A DNA stretch of 64,000 bases from QWPN01 sp040880915 (GCA_040880915.1 JBBEEF010000208.1:1-64000); one strand, 5' to 3'; counted from the first letter of the stretch, positions 28,990 through 45,331 are shown. The notes: generated by a model from the letters alone, not told the origin. Made by a program: numbers and translations.

Positions 28990-29370
28990 TCGGATTCCAT
29001 AAAAGCCCCGGGGCGNNNNNNNNNNNNNNNNNNNNNNNNNNNNNNNNNNNNNNNNNNNNNNNNNNNNNNNNNNNNNNNNNNNNNNNNNNNNNNNNNNNNN
29101 NNNNNNNNNNNNNNNCGAGCCCGGGGACTGCGGGTCACATGGCCACCCCACCCACCATGCCACCCGAGGCCGGCGCCGCGTGTGCATGGCGGCGTTAGGC
29201 GATTCGCCACGTCACAGTCCCCGGGCTTGCGCCCGGGGCTTTTATGACGCTCTCGTCCCGTGCCGAACACCATTGCCATCCTGGCAATTCGAGTTCATAA
29301 AAGCCCCGGGGCGCGAGCCCGGGGACTGCGGGTCACATGGCCACCCCACCCACCATGCCACCCGAGGCTG
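28990..29370. repeat. REP-like repeats and duplicated intergenic block around a scaffold gap
   Basis: Three palindromic cores (before and after the gap near 29016-29130, at 29217-29247 and at 29296-29331) share AAAAGCCCCGGGGCGCGAG and CCCGGGGACTGCGGG. The block GGTCACATGGCCACCCCACC through CCCGAGGC occurs twice, after the gap (about 29132-29170) and again at 29331-29369, directly before the lactonase gene. No gene is seen in 28952-29383. Confidence 0.72.
29016..29115. other. assembly gap (100 N)
   Basis: A run of 100 undetermined bases placed inside the stem of a REP-like palindrome (GGGGCG before, CGAGCCCGGGG after). The gap may be nothing more than the loop of one palindrome, or a longer repeat array. 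Confidence 0.97.
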
Positions 29371-29383
29371 AGGAGAACCACCC

Positions 29384-30226
29384 ATGCGGATTGATGCCCA
29401 CCAGCACTTCTGGCACTACGCTGCCGCCGACTACCCCTGGATCGGCTCGGGGATGGAACGGCTGGCCCGCGACTACCTGCCCGCCGACCTCACGCCGCAC
29501 CTGGCCGCGGCGGGCCTCGCCGGCAGCGTGGCCGTGCAGGCCCGGCAGTCGCTCGCCGAGACGCGGTGGCTCATGGACCTCGCCGATACCCACCCGCTCG
29601 TGAAGGGCGTGGTCGGCTGGGTGGATCTGCGGAGCGACCGGGTCCCCGCTGAGCTTGCCGAGTTCGCAGGTCGACCGGCATTGGTCGGCGTCCGTCACGT
29701 TGTGCAGGACGAGCCCGACCCACACTTCCTCACCGACGCGAGGTTTGTCGCCGGCCTGCGGCAGCTCGCGCCGCTCGGCCTCACCTACGATCTGCTCCTG
29801 TACCCCTCGCAGCTGCCGGCCGCCGTCGAACTCGCCGGCCTCCTCCCCGAACAGCCCTTGGTGCTCGACCACCTCGCCAAGCCTCGGGTGCGGCAGGCCG
29901 CGGCTACGGCGCTCGAGCCCTGGCGGAGTGACATTCTCAGGCTCGCCCGCCACGAACACGTCACCTGCAAGCTCTCGGGCCTGGTCACGGAGGCGGCCTG
30001 GCGGAGCTGGCAGCCAAACGATTTCACGCCCTACCTCGACGTGGCCCTCGAGGCCTTTGGGCCAAAGCGGCTCATGTTCGGTAGCGACTGGCCGGTCTGC
30101 CTCCTGGCTGCCGAGTATGCCGACGTGGCGGGGCTTGTGAGCGACTTCATCGCCCGGCTCTCGGCTGCCGAGCAGGAGGCGATCCTCGGCGGCACGGCCA
30201 CGCGGTTCTACGGGCTCGCGGGCTGA
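29384..30226 (+). CDS. amidohydrolase-2 family lactonase (L-fuconolactonase/L-rhamnonolactonase type)
   Basis: A 280-residue TIM-barrel metal hydrolase of the COG3618 group. It has the N-terminal IDAHQHFWHY with the HxH motif (His6, His8), GVRHVVQDEPDPHF, VLDHLAKP, CKLSGLVTEA and MFGSDWPVCLL with the catalytic Asp. These are hallmark blocks of L-fucono-1,5-lactone and L-rhamnono-gamma-lactone hydrolases. A GAGGAGA sequence lies 9-15 nt upstream of the ATG. It is separated from the aldo-keto reductase by a repeat region with a gap, but lies on the same strand. It would open the lactone that enzyme makes. The precise sugar is inferred. Confidence 0.88.
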   Translation: MRIDAHQHFWHYAAADYPWIGSGMERLARDYLPADLTPHLAAAGLAGSVAVQARQSLAETRWLMDLADTHPLVKGVVGWVDLRSDRVPAELAEFAGRPALVGVRHVVQDEPDPHFLTDARFVAGLRQLAPLGLTYDLLLYPSQLPAAVELAGLLPEQPLVLDHLAKPRVRQAAATALEPWRSDILRLARHEHVTCKLSGLVTEAAWRSWQPNDFTPYLDVALEAFGPKRLMFGSDWPVCLLAAEYADVAGLVSDFIARLSAAEQEAILGGTATRFYGLAG

Positions 30227-30244
30227 CACCGATTCACGGTTCGT

Positions 30245-30303
30245 CAGGCAGATTTTCAATCTGCCATGATTCATGCCATTTCAGGCAGACTACACGTCTG
30301 ATC
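30245..30303. repeat. two short hairpins between the lactonase and the dehydrogenase
   Basis: GGCAGATT/AATCTGCC (30247-30254 and 30258-30265) forms an 8-bp stem with a 3-nt loop. About 25 nt further, CAGAC-TACAC-GTCTG forms a second. The repeated CAGGCAGA starts suggest a small repeat family. Neither hairpin is followed by a T-run, so they are not standard terminators. Confidence 0.6.
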
Positions 30304-30352
30304 CGTCGGGGCCAAAAACCCTCTATTCGCTCTTCGGAAAAGCCCTTCCCCC

Positions 30353-31381
30353 ATGCAGGCTCTCCTCCTCGAACAGCCGCGGGTGTTCCGGTTCATCGAC
30401 GTTGCCGAGCCACCGGAGCCGGGCCCGGGAGAGGCGGTCGTCCGCGTCCGGGCCGTTGGCATCTGCGGCACCGACTACGGCGGCTATCTCGGCACGATGC
30501 CGTTCTTCAGCTACCCACGGATCCCCGGCCACGAACTGGGCGTCGAGGTGGTGGCCGTCGGGGATGATGTCGCGAACGTCACGCCTGGCGACCGCTGCTG
30601 CGTTGAGCCCTACATCAACTGCCAGCGATGCCATTCCTGTGTCCGCGGCCTCACCAACTGCTGCGAGCACCACCAGACGCTCGGCGTCCACTGTGACGGC
30701 GGCCTGCGGCCGCTGTTCACCGTGCCGGCCCGCAAACTCCATCCTTCTCCCCGGCTCTCCCCCACCCACAACGCGCTGGTCGAGACGCTCGCCATCGGCT
30801 GCCACGCGATCGACCGCGGTGCTCCGACCGCCGCCGAGACGGTGCTCGTGATCGGGGCGGGGCCGATCGGCCTCTCGGCCATCGAGTTTGCTCGGCTCTC
30901 AGGGGCCCGCGTGATCGTGATGGACATGGCCCCCGCGCGGCTCGACTTCATCCGCGACAAGCTCGGCATCACCGACGTGCTGTCGGCAACGGGCACGGCC
31001 GCCGACACCGAAGCCCTGCGGGCCCTGACCGATGGCCGGATGGCGGAGGTGGTGGTGGACGCCACCGGCAGCCACCGGAGCATGGCGGGAGCCCTCGAGT
31101 TCTGCTCGTTCGGCGGCCGGCTCGTCTACGTGGGGATCACGCAGCAGCAGGTCTCGTTTCCGCACGCGCCGGTGATGCACCGCCGCGAACTCACGATCCT
31201 CGCCAGCCGCAACGCCCTCTCCCGCGACTTTACCCGGATCATCGGCTTGATCGAGACCGGGCAGATCGATACCCGGCCCTGGATCACCCACGAGTTTGAG
31301 TTTGCCGACGTGATCAAACGGTTCCCGGGGCTCCTCGAGCCCGGCTCCGGCGTCATCAAGGCAGTGGTCACGATCCCGTGA
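30353..31381 (+). CDS. zinc-dependent alcohol dehydrogenase (MDR, sugar/sugar-acid type)
   Basis: This 342-residue medium-chain dehydrogenase carries both zinc sites. The catalytic ligands are Cys38 (GICGTD) and His60-Glu61 (PGHELG). The structural lobe is Cys90, Cys93, Cys96 and Cys104 (NCQRCHSCVRGLTNCC). The NAD-binding VLVIGAGPIGLSAIEFARL follows near residue 165. Family members of this cut oxidise sugars, polyols or sugar acids such as L-galactonate, L-threonine or L-fuconate derivatives. It is the last gene of the sugar-acid cluster on the plus strand and probably oxidises a hydroxy acid formed after the lactonase step. A dehydratase that would complete the known L-fucose route is not seen in this window. 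Confidence 0.88.
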   Translation: MQALLLEQPRVFRFIDVAEPPEPGPGEAVVRVRAVGICGTDYGGYLGTMPFFSYPRIPGHELGVEVVAVGDDVANVTPGDRCCVEPYINCQRCHSCVRGLTNCCEHHQTLGVHCDGGLRPLFTVPARKLHPSPRLSPTHNALVETLAIGCHAIDRGAPTAAETVLVIGAGPIGLSAIEFARLSGARVIVMDMAPARLDFIRDKLGITDVLSATGTAADTEALRALTDGRMAEVVVDATGSHRSMAGALEFCSFGGRLVYVGITQQQVSFPHAPVMHRRELTILASRNALSRDFTRIIGLIETGQIDTRPWITHEFEFADVIKRFPGLLEPGSGVIKAVVTIP

Positions 31382-31424
31382 GGCCGGCCCGCGTTGGCCA
31401 CGTGTCTCTGCTCCGACCCGACAG

Positions 31425-31580
31425 ACCGTCCCCGGGCTCGCGCCCGGGGCTTCGATGCACTCGCCTTGGCCCATACAAGCCCCGGGGTCGCGCCCGGGGC
31501 TTCGATGCACTCGCCTTGGCCCATACAAGCCCCGGGCGCAAGCCCGGGGACGGCGGGAATGAAAGCCACCCCGCCCGACA
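31425..31580. repeat. REP-like palindromes, three tandem cores
   Basis: Three GC-rich cores (CCCCGGGCTCGCGCCCGGGG and variants) alternate with CTTCGATGCACTCGCCTTGG and CCCATACAAG between 31430 and 31548. The CTTCGATGCACTCGCC unit is an exact tandem copy about 60 nt apart. They lie between the convergent dehydrogenase and DUF1080 genes. Confidence 0.75.
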
Positions 31581-31603
31581 ATACTTCATGCCCTCGCGTA
31601 CTC

Positions 31604-32233
31604 TCAGTCGGGCAACCGCTTGACGCGGATACTGCGGTACTGGGCCTCGCTGCCGGGGTCGTGGGCCTGGAGGGCGAAGGTTCCCGAAGAGAGCTTGCGG
31701 CCGTCCTTGATGGCGGCAGTGTCTTCGACGTGGTCCACGATCGCGTTGCCGTTCACCTTGATCACGATCCGGTTGCCCTCCACGATCACCTCCTCGGTGA
31801 ACCACTCGTTGTCTTTGGCGGGGGCCTCGAGGTTCTTGACGACGTTGTAGAGGCTGCCGGTGCGGACCGGATCGCCGGAGGTGTTGTTCACCTGGGCCTC
31901 GTGCCCCTGCGACGGCCAGCCTTCCTGCTGATACCGCGTGTGGAAGTAGATCCCGGAGTTGGCCTTGGGCTTGGTGAGCACCTCGGCCTTGAGGTGGAAG
32001 TTTTTGAATTCGGCGGGCTTGGCAGGATCGGTACCCATGTAGAAGAGGTGGCTCCGCGGCCCGCGGCAGATGAGCGTGCCGTCAACCACCTTCCAGCTGG
32101 CGTCGTTCTCGCCCGCCTTCCAGCCGGTGAGGCTCGTCCCGTCGAAGAGTTCTACGAAGCCCTCCTCGGCGAGGACGGTTGCCGCGGGGGCGAGGAGGGC
32201 GGCGGCGAGGATGAGGTGAGAGAAGGCGTGCAT
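31604..32233 (-). CDS. secreted DUF1080 (3-keto-disaccharide hydrolase-like) protein
   Basis: This 209-residue protein has a signal peptide (MHAFSHLILAAALLAPAATVLA) and a single DUF1080 domain with a concanavalin/LamG-like fold. Diagnostic blocks are FVELFDGTSLTGWKAG, WKVVDGTLICRG, NSGIYFHTRYQ, WPSQGHEAQVNN, NEWFTEEVIVEGNRIVIKVNG and the C-terminal GTFALQAHDPGSEAQYRSIRVKRL. Some relatives hydrolyse 3-keto-glycosides; many planctomycete members are uncharacterised. It converges on the sugar-acid cluster and is likely periplasmic or cell-surface, which fits glycan use. Confidence 0.92.
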   Translation of the reverse strand: MHAFSHLILAAALLAPAATVLAEEGFVELFDGTSLTGWKAGENDASWKVVDGTLICRGPRSHLFYMGTDPAKPAEFKNFHLKAEVLTKPKANSGIYFHTRYQQEGWPSQGHEAQVNNTSGDPVRTGSLYNVVKNLEAPAKDNEWFTEEVIVEGNRIVIKVNGNAIVDHVEDTAAIKDGRKLSSGTFALQAHDPGSEAQYRSIRVKRLPD

Positions 32234-32378
32234 CGGGGGCGCTCCGGGGAATAGTTCGGGCTCGGGCGGAAGTTTACCCGGGGGTGCATACTACTGGGTC
32301 CGTCCCGGCCCCCCCGGACAGGCGGCGATGCTGACAACAGGCCAGGCGGTATCAAGCATACACACGAAGGATCGAACG

Positions 32379-39125
<6,747 letters not shown>

Positions 39126-39230
39126 CCCCACACCCAAGCGATCGGGCTTTGCATCCAAGCCTTGACGCTGATTTGAACTTCCGTACACTATCACGCTTCC
39201 GGGCCGCGGCCAGCCGCACAGGAGCCATTT

Positions 39231-40661
39231 GTGATCACATTCCTCCACACTGCCGACTGGCAGATCGGCAAGCCGTTTGCCTCGATCGCCGACCCCGCCA
39301 AGCGGGCCCGCGTGCAGCAGGAGCGGATCGAGTGCATCCGCCGGATCGGCCAGGTCGTTCGCGAGCGGCGGGCGGCCTTTGTCATCGTTGCCGGCGACCT
39401 CTTCGACTCGCCCACGCCCTCGAATGCCACCGTCGCCACCGCTCTCGGCGCGATCGCGTCGCTGAAAGTGCCCGTCTACTGTATCCCGGGTAACCACGAC
39501 CACGGCGGCCCCGACAGTCTCTGGGAGCAGCCCTTCTTCAAGCGCGAACATCACCGACTCGCGGCCAATTTTCACCTCCTGCTCGAACCGGAGCCCCTGG
39601 TCATCGACCTCCCCAGCACAGACGGCGAGCAGGCGAGCGTCGTGCTCTTGCCCTGTCCCCTTCGCCGCCGCCACGAGGCCGACGACCCCACCGCCTGGAT
39701 CCGCGGCCTCGACTTCACCCCTTTCGGCAACCGGCCGCGGATCGTGATCGCCCACGGCAGCACAACCGTCTTTTCAGGGGGCGGCTCTGCCGGGAGTGCC
39801 GCGCGGGCTACCGGCCCGGGCAGCACCACCCAGGCAGACGATGAGGACCCCGCCGTCACGGCCGTCAACACGCTCGCTCTCGACCGGCTGCCGGGCACCG
39901 AGATCGACTACCTCGCTCTCGGCGACTGGCACGGCTTCCTCGCTGCCGGCCCCAAGGCCTGCTACAGCGGCGCCCCCGAGATCGACCGCTTCCCGAAGCC
40001 GGGCCAGCAGCCAGGACACGTGGCGGTGGTAACAGTCTCACGGGGGGGCGAGCCACGGGTCGAGCAGGTGGCCACCGGCCGGTTTCGCTGGCTTGTAACC
40101 GCGATCGCCCTCGGCGACGAAGGGCCCAAGCAGCTCGACGACTGGCTCACCGAAGCCACGCGGCCGGCCGCTGCGGGCGATGCCAGCTTCGACGCGTGTC
40201 TGGCAAGGCTCGAGGTGAGCGGCAGCGTGTCGCTCGCCGAGCGGGCCGAGTTCGACCGGATCGTGGAATCGTGGACAGCCCGGCTCCTGCGGCTCGATCT
40301 CGACGACCAGACCGTCCTCGCCCCCTCGCCCGAAGAAATCCGCGACCTCGCGGAGCGGCCCGGCGACCCGATCATCGCCCGCGTGGCGGCTGAACTCGTG
40401 GCGATGCTCGAGGGCCAGACTCCGCGGAGCGGATCGGGCGAATCGGCCGCAGGTCTGGCCGTGGCCGCGGGTTTTGAACTCGCGGAATCCGCCCCCCTCG
40501 ATGCCGACCTGGTCCGCCGCGCCATCCACATCCTCCACGCCCTCGTTACAGCCAGCGACGCAGCCGACGACTTTGGCCTGGCCCCAGCTGCCTCGGAGGC
40601 TTTGCCGAAGCCCCAGGCCGCCGTGCTGCTCGCCGGCGCTATCGCGGGAGCTCAGCGATGA
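39231..40661 (+). CDS. Mre11/SbcD-like DNA repair exonuclease (YhaO type)
   Basis: This 476-residue calcineurin-like metallophosphoesterase has the Mre11/SbcD metal motifs: HTADWQIG (His6, Asp9), VAGDLFD, IPGNHDH, VIAHGS and LALGDWHG. The start is GTG 39231, 105 nt after the AddB-AddA fusion. The stop overlaps the next ATG (ATGA). The C-terminal half (about 270-476) is Ala/Asp-rich and divergent, probably the ATPase-binding cap. With the next gene it should form an ATP-driven nuclease that opens blocked or hairpin DNA ends. Sizes match the B. subtilis YhaO/YhaN pair better than E. coli SbcCD. Confidence 0.9.
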   Translation: MITFLHTADWQIGKPFASIADPAKRARVQQERIECIRRIGQVVRERRAAFVIVAGDLFDSPTPSNATVATALGAIASLKVPVYCIPGNHDHGGPDSLWEQPFFKREHHRLAANFHLLLEPEPLVIDLPSTDGEQASVVLLPCPLRRRHEADDPTAWIRGLDFTPFGNRPRIVIAHGSTTVFSGGGSAGSAARATGPGSTTQADDEDPAVTAVNTLALDRLPGTEIDYLALGDWHGFLAAGPKACYSGAPEIDRFPKPGQQPGHVAVVTVSRGGEPRVEQVATGRFRWLVTAIALGDEGPKQLDDWLTEATRPAAAGDASFDACLARLEVSGSVSLAERAEFDRIVESWTARLLRLDLDDQTVLAPSPEEIRDLAERPGDPIIARVAAELVAMLEGQTPRSGSGESAAGLAVAAGFELAESAPLDADLVRRAIHILHALVTASDAADDFGLAPAASEALPKPQAAVLLAGAIAGAQR

Positions 40662-43558
40662 AACTTCTCTCTGTGGCCGTCGAGAACTACCGTGTTCTCA
40701 AGACTGCACGCTTTGCCTTTGACCCGGCCCGCACGGTCGTCGGGGGCCCCCAGGAAACGGGCAAGAGCACGCTCGTCGAAGCGATCCATCATGCCTTTTT
40801 TCTGAAGAGCCGGGGCACGAGCAATGTTCACAAGTCGATGCAGTCCGACCTGCACGGGGGCCAGCCCACCGTCACGCTCTCGTTTGAGACCGGCGGCAGG
40901 CACTACACGATCACAAAAGTGTTCGCCGGAAATGCGGCGGCTTCCACGACGATGCTCACCGACGAGGGACCGGCCGCGGGCGTGGCGGTTGTTGGGGTGG
41001 CCGGTGGGGCGGGCGGTGGGGGCGGGGTTGCCGCGGGCGGGCGGACGCTTCGCGGCGATGAGGCCGAGACGAGGATCCATGACCTGCTGCGGGCAGAAAA
41101 CATCGGCAGCCGCACCGTCGACAGCCGGCTGAAGATGCAGTGGTCCCACCTCTGGGTCTGGCAGGGCACATCGGGCCATGACCCCGTGAGCCAGGCCAAC
41201 TCTGAAAAGCCCGCCGAGCAGCTCCGCGACCGGCTGGGCCGGCTCGGCGGAGGCGGCGTGCTCGAGTCGTCGCTCGACGCGAGTGCGGCCCGAGAGATCG
41301 TCGCCCGCCACGCGGCGATTTTTCGCAACGACGGCGGGATCAAGACGGGCTCCGAGCTCACCCGAGCCGACGAGGAAAGCCAGCAGGCAGAGGGGGCTTT
41401 TGCTACGGCCACCGCGCTTGTGGGCAGTCTCGACGCCGCCGTAGACACAATCGACCTCGCCGACCGCACGATTACCACCGCGCAGGCGAAGCTCGCGACA
41501 ACCTCCGACGAGCTCAAGGCCGTCGGCGACACGATCCGATTGGTCGGCGATCTGCGGATCCGGTTGGCGGGGGAGGAAGCCGCCGCCCGTGAGGCCGAGG
41601 CCGCCCGCGACGAGATCGTGAAGGCCGACGCTGAAATTACAGCCTGCGATCAGGAACTCGCGCGGCTTGCGGAGTCGATCGAGCCGGCCACCACACGGCT
41701 TGTCGAACTGGCCGACGCCGAGCAGGCAGCCTCCGATGCCCTCACCGCCGCGTTCGACGCCGTGGACTCAGCCAGCACCCTCCAGCAGGAGACCGCCACG
41801 ACCGTCGCCCTGCTCGAACTCTGCGAGCAGCGAGCCCGACTCACGGTGGAACAGCTCGGCCTCGGCGGCCGCTGCAGCCGGATCGATGGCCTCCGCCGGA
41901 AGGTCGCGACCCTGGAGGCCGAGCGAAACAAGCTCGCCGCCATTACGGCCGATAACGTGGCCAAACTCGACAAGCTCGAGCGGGCCCGCGACGCCGCGGC
42001 CGCCACGCTTGAGGCGATCGCGACGAAGGTGGAGATTGTGTCCGGGGCCGGTCCGGCCTCACTCGCCGGCGAGCCGCTCGCCGCGGCCGCAGCCGTGACG
42101 ATCACCGCCGAGAGTGAACTGGTCGTGGGCCCGCCCGGTGGGGAGACGATCCTCAGGATCTCGCCTGGCGGCGGCCGGTCGCTCGCCGACGCGACCCGGG
42201 CGAGCCAAGCTGCCGAACGGGATCTGGCCGCCGCCCTCGACGGCCTCACAATCGACTCGGTCGCCGAGGCTCGGCGGGTAAACGCCCGCCTCCAGGCGAT
42301 CGCAGCAGACATCGAAGCCCAGCAGGGGGCGATCGACGGCCTCGGCGGCGACCAAGCCCACCGCGAACTCGAATCGCTCACCACCAAGATCACGAGCGTG
42401 GAAGCCGAGATCCGTCGTCGCGGCGGCGAGGGCTTGGATCCCGATCCCACGCCGATCGCGGCGGCGGGCTTACAGTCTTCCGACGGCTCCGCCAGCGATG
42501 CCGACCCGGCCGACACCGCGATCCGGCGGGCCGAAGCCGCCAAGGCCGCCGTACACACCCGCCTCGTCGCCTCCCACGCTGCCCGCGACCAGGCCTCCGC
42601 CGACGCCGCCCGTGCTAGCACCGCAGCGACCGCAGCCCGCAAGCGGCATGAGCAACTCACCGCCACCCGCAGGCAGGTGGCCGACTCAATCCAGACAACC
42701 CGCGGCACAATCGATTCGCTGGAAGCCCGCCGCGATCTGCTCGTCGAGCGGTTTGGCGTCGACCGGGCCGACGCGATTCGCCAGCGATCCGAGGCCGCCC
42801 GCACGACCGCCGCGGCAACCAAGGCCACGCACGACAAACTCACCGCCCTCACCCCAGACACGCTCGACCGCGAGCAGACCCGGCTCGAACGGGCGGTCTC
42901 CAACCTCCAGTTGCAGCGGCACGATGCCGAGATCAAGCGGGACGTGGCCAGGGAACAGCTCCGCCGCGAGGGCACGGTAGACCCGCGGGAAGACGTAGCC
43001 AGAGCTGCCGTCCGCCGCCGGATCGCCGCGGCCAAGCTCTCCAGCACCCGCCGCGAGGCCGACGCGATCAAGCTTCTATCCAAGTTGTTCACGGCGAAGA
43101 AGGAGGAGGTCGAGTCACAGTTCGTCGCACCGCTCACCAGCCGCGTCGCCGACTACATGCGAACGCTCTTCGGCCCCGACACAGCCGTCAACATCACCTA
43201 TGCGGGCGGCCGATTCGAGAAGCTCTCAGTAGCTCGGGGCGAGTTTGGGAATGTGACCTGGGATTTTTCCCAGCTCAGCGGCGGCACAAAAGAGCAGGTA
43301 GCCGCGGCCTTCCGGCTGGCCATGGCGGAGATTCTGGCCGAAGGCCACAACGGCACGCTGCCGATCATCTTCGACGACGCCTTCACCAACGCCGACGACG
43401 ACCGACAGCAGAAGCTCCAGCGGCTCCTCGATCTGGCCGCTGACCGCGGCCTGCAGGTGATCGTGTTCTCGTGCACCCCCGACGACTACGCCGGCCTGGG
43501 CGCGTGCCATGTTGTCCTCTCGAACCCGATCAGTCCGCGGGGTTTCGCCTCGGCCTAA
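40658..43558 (+). CDS. Rad50/SbcC-like SMC-type ATPase (YhaN type)
   Basis: The 966-residue protein begins with a Rad50-type N-terminus (LLSVAVENYRVLKTARFAF) and Walker A GGPQETGKST (29-38). A long Ala/Glu/Arg-rich coiled coil occupies roughly 200-800. The signature LSGGTKEQ, Walker B LPIIFDDAF and the D-loop follow near the C-terminus. No CxxC zinc hook is visible in the middle of the coiled coil; instead a Gly/Ser-rich break lies around 450-520. This fits the YhaN branch, which also has about 960 residues, rather than SbcC. Translationally coupled to the nuclease gene. Partner: the preceding Mre11-like protein. Confidence 0.88.
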   Translation: MKLLSVAVENYRVLKTARFAFDPARTVVGGPQETGKSTLVEAIHHAFFLKSRGTSNVHKSMQSDLHGGQPTVTLSFETGGRHYTITKVFAGNAAASTTMLTDEGPAAGVAVVGVAGGAGGGGGVAAGGRTLRGDEAETRIHDLLRAENIGSRTVDSRLKMQWSHLWVWQGTSGHDPVSQANSEKPAEQLRDRLGRLGGGGVLESSLDASAAREIVARHAAIFRNDGGIKTGSELTRADEESQQAEGAFATATALVGSLDAAVDTIDLADRTITTAQAKLATTSDELKAVGDTIRLVGDLRIRLAGEEAAAREAEAARDEIVKADAEITACDQELARLAESIEPATTRLVELADAEQAASDALTAAFDAVDSASTLQQETATTVALLELCEQRARLTVEQLGLGGRCSRIDGLRRKVATLEAERNKLAAITADNVAKLDKLERARDAAAATLEAIATKVEIVSGAGPASLAGEPLAAAAAVTITAESELVVGPPGGETILRISPGGGRSLADATRASQAAERDLAAALDGLTIDSVAEARRVNARLQAIAADIEAQQGAIDGLGGDQAHRELESLTTKITSVEAEIRRRGGEGLDPDPTPIAAAGLQSSDGSASDADPADTAIRRAEAAKAAVHTRLVASHAARDQASADAARASTAATAARKRHEQLTATRRQVADSIQTTRGTIDSLEARRDLLVERFGVDRADAIRQRSEAARTTAAATKATHDKLTALTPDTLDREQTRLERAVSNLQLQRHDAEIKRDVAREQLRREGTVDPREDVARAAVRRRIAAAKLSSTRREADAIKLLSKLFTAKKEEVESQFVAPLTSRVADYMRTLFGPDTAVNITYAGGRFEKLSVARGEFGNVTWDFSQLSGGTKEQVAAAFRLAMAEILAEGHNGTLPIIFDDAFTNADDDRQQKLQRLLDLAADRGLQVIVFSCTPDDYAGLGACHVVLSNPISPRGFASA

Positions 43559-43831
43559 TGCGGGCAGCCGCTTTGCGGCGACAGCTGCATTGAGCACCAC
43601 CTGGGACAACGTGTTTCATTTCGTAAAACACGCCGTCGAATGGGGCTTGGCCAATCGGAAGCTCTCGTCTGCCAGATTGATGGAGTGAAGCGGCTACTCT
43701 GGGTGGCCCAGGGGCGCCGCGTGCGGGGCTCCTTACGTGGGAGCACCAGGCTGGCCTCGGCTGCTTTGAATCTGACGAGCAGTCTGCCGCAGGCCAACCA
43801 TAGCTGCCGATCGGCGGAGTTCGCTCGATGA
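43559..43831. other. intergenic boundary of the accessory island
   Basis: 273 nt between the Rad50-like gene and the serine recombinase remnant. Short open frames exist but none resembles a known protein, and the missing N-terminus of the recombinase is not found here. This is probably the left junction of the accessory region; I see no repeat, terminator or attachment core in it. Confidence 0.5.
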
Positions 43832-45331
43832 AGTGCGCCGAGAGGCCGCAAGGAGCCAGAAGTGAGCGGTGAAATCGCCGACCGCCCCGGGATCAATCAG
43901 GTTTGGGCCGGGATCGAGGCCAAGCGATGGGACCTGATCATCGCCGAGGAGTCGAGCCGCCTCTACCGCCACCACACGAAGGCGGGCGAACTGTTCGAGT
44001 CGGCCGTGGACGCCGACGTGTGGGTGATCTGCCCGTCGGACTACACCGACACGCTCGACGACGACTGGCCCGACCGACCGCATATGTGCCAGATGCAGCA
44101 CTCACGTTCGTTCTATACGCGGCAGCGGATCAGGCGGGCTCACGACGGCCTCTGGGCCCGCGGCGCCGCCGTTGGCAACACGGTCATCGGCTATAAGCGG
44201 CGGTGCACGGTGCCTGCGACGGAGACCGAGCCGGCGAAGGGCCCCTTCTACGATGAGATCGACGAGGAGAAAGCGGCCGTCATCCGGGAGGTTTTCAACC
44301 GGATCGCCGCGGGTGAGACGGTAGCGGAGGTGGCCGAGTAGCTCGACTCGATCAAGTTCGCCAAGGCGAAATGGTCGCGGCAGGCCAAGTGGACCACCTA
44401 CAACGTCAACTCGATCATTCGCCGGACGATCTACCGGGGCTTCGAGACCAACCGCAAGAAGGTCGCCAAGCGGAAGCTCCGCACCGGCAAGTCCGAGTAT
44501 GTCTGGAACGACGAGGCCAAGATCCAGACGCGGGAGAGCCCGCACCTGAGGGTCGTGCCCGACGCGCTCTGGTATCGGGCCAACGAGGTCGTCGATGGCC
44601 GGCGCATCAAGCACCGGCCTGCCCGTGGCGATGCCCACCCTCTCTCTGGCACCGCCCGCAATCGCAGGGGCCTTCTCTCTGGTGGCGTGTTCATCTGTGG
44701 CATCTGCGGTTCGGCGATGTACTCCCACGGAAAGAAGGACGGCACCTTCCGCTGCTCGGGGGCGACGAAAGGCGAGTGCTGGAACCGGGGCTATTGCCTC
44801 AGGGAACAGTTCTTTCCCGCGATCCTGGAGGCGGTCGTCAACGAGGTGCTCTCGCTAGAGGGCGTCCGCAGCGCGGTGCTGGCTCGGGTCCGTGAGCTCC
44901 ACGAGACGGGTGGGTCGGTGGCCGCTGAGCTCAAGCGACTCGATAAGGACGAGAAGCGGCTTGTGGCGGCGCTCGAGCGGGAGCGGGAGCTGGCGATGGT
45001 GCGGGCCCGACACGAGGAGGTCCGGGAGCAGGCGGGCCGCAAGGGCAAGCTGCCGACCGCGGCCAAGCTGCTCGAGCACCTCGAGGCCGCGAAGGGCCAG
45101 TTGCTCGGCGATGAGGGCAAGACCTACAAGGAGATCGCCAAGGAGTGCGACCTCACGAAGTACCACATGGAGAACTGTGCTCGAATCACGCGGCTGATGG
45201 AGGAAGCGGGTCTGCCGGAGCCATACAGCCGGCTCACAGAGAAGCCCGACCACGTGCCGCAGTGGTGCAGCAATCACTGGCTGGAGGCGGGCCGCCGCAA
45301 GGGCGGCGGCAGACGCCGCCGTGCCGGATGA
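43832..45331 (+). pseudogene. large serine recombinase, N-terminally truncated and interrupted by TAG
   Basis: One reading frame (43832-45331) encodes most of a large serine recombinase but opens in the middle of the resolvase domain. DRPGINQVWAGIEAKRWDL and the LSRL-like EESSRLYR are present, while the catalytic-Ser region before them is missing. The frame then has a TAG at 44339-44341 (after AGETVAEVAE), and continues without shift into the recombinase domain. A zinc ribbon follows (CGICGSAMYS ... FRCSGATKGECW), then a coiled coil and a basic tail. An active enzyme is very unlikely, given the missing catalytic Ser. It marks former site-specific integration of the region. The second half, from about 44555, could still be expressed as a DNA-binding fragment. 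Confidence 0.85.

Noticed and set aside
43832..45331. Use of TAG as a sense codon in the recombinase
   Set aside because: The catalytic N-terminus is missing as well, so decay explains the interruption without recoding; kept only as a question in the findings.
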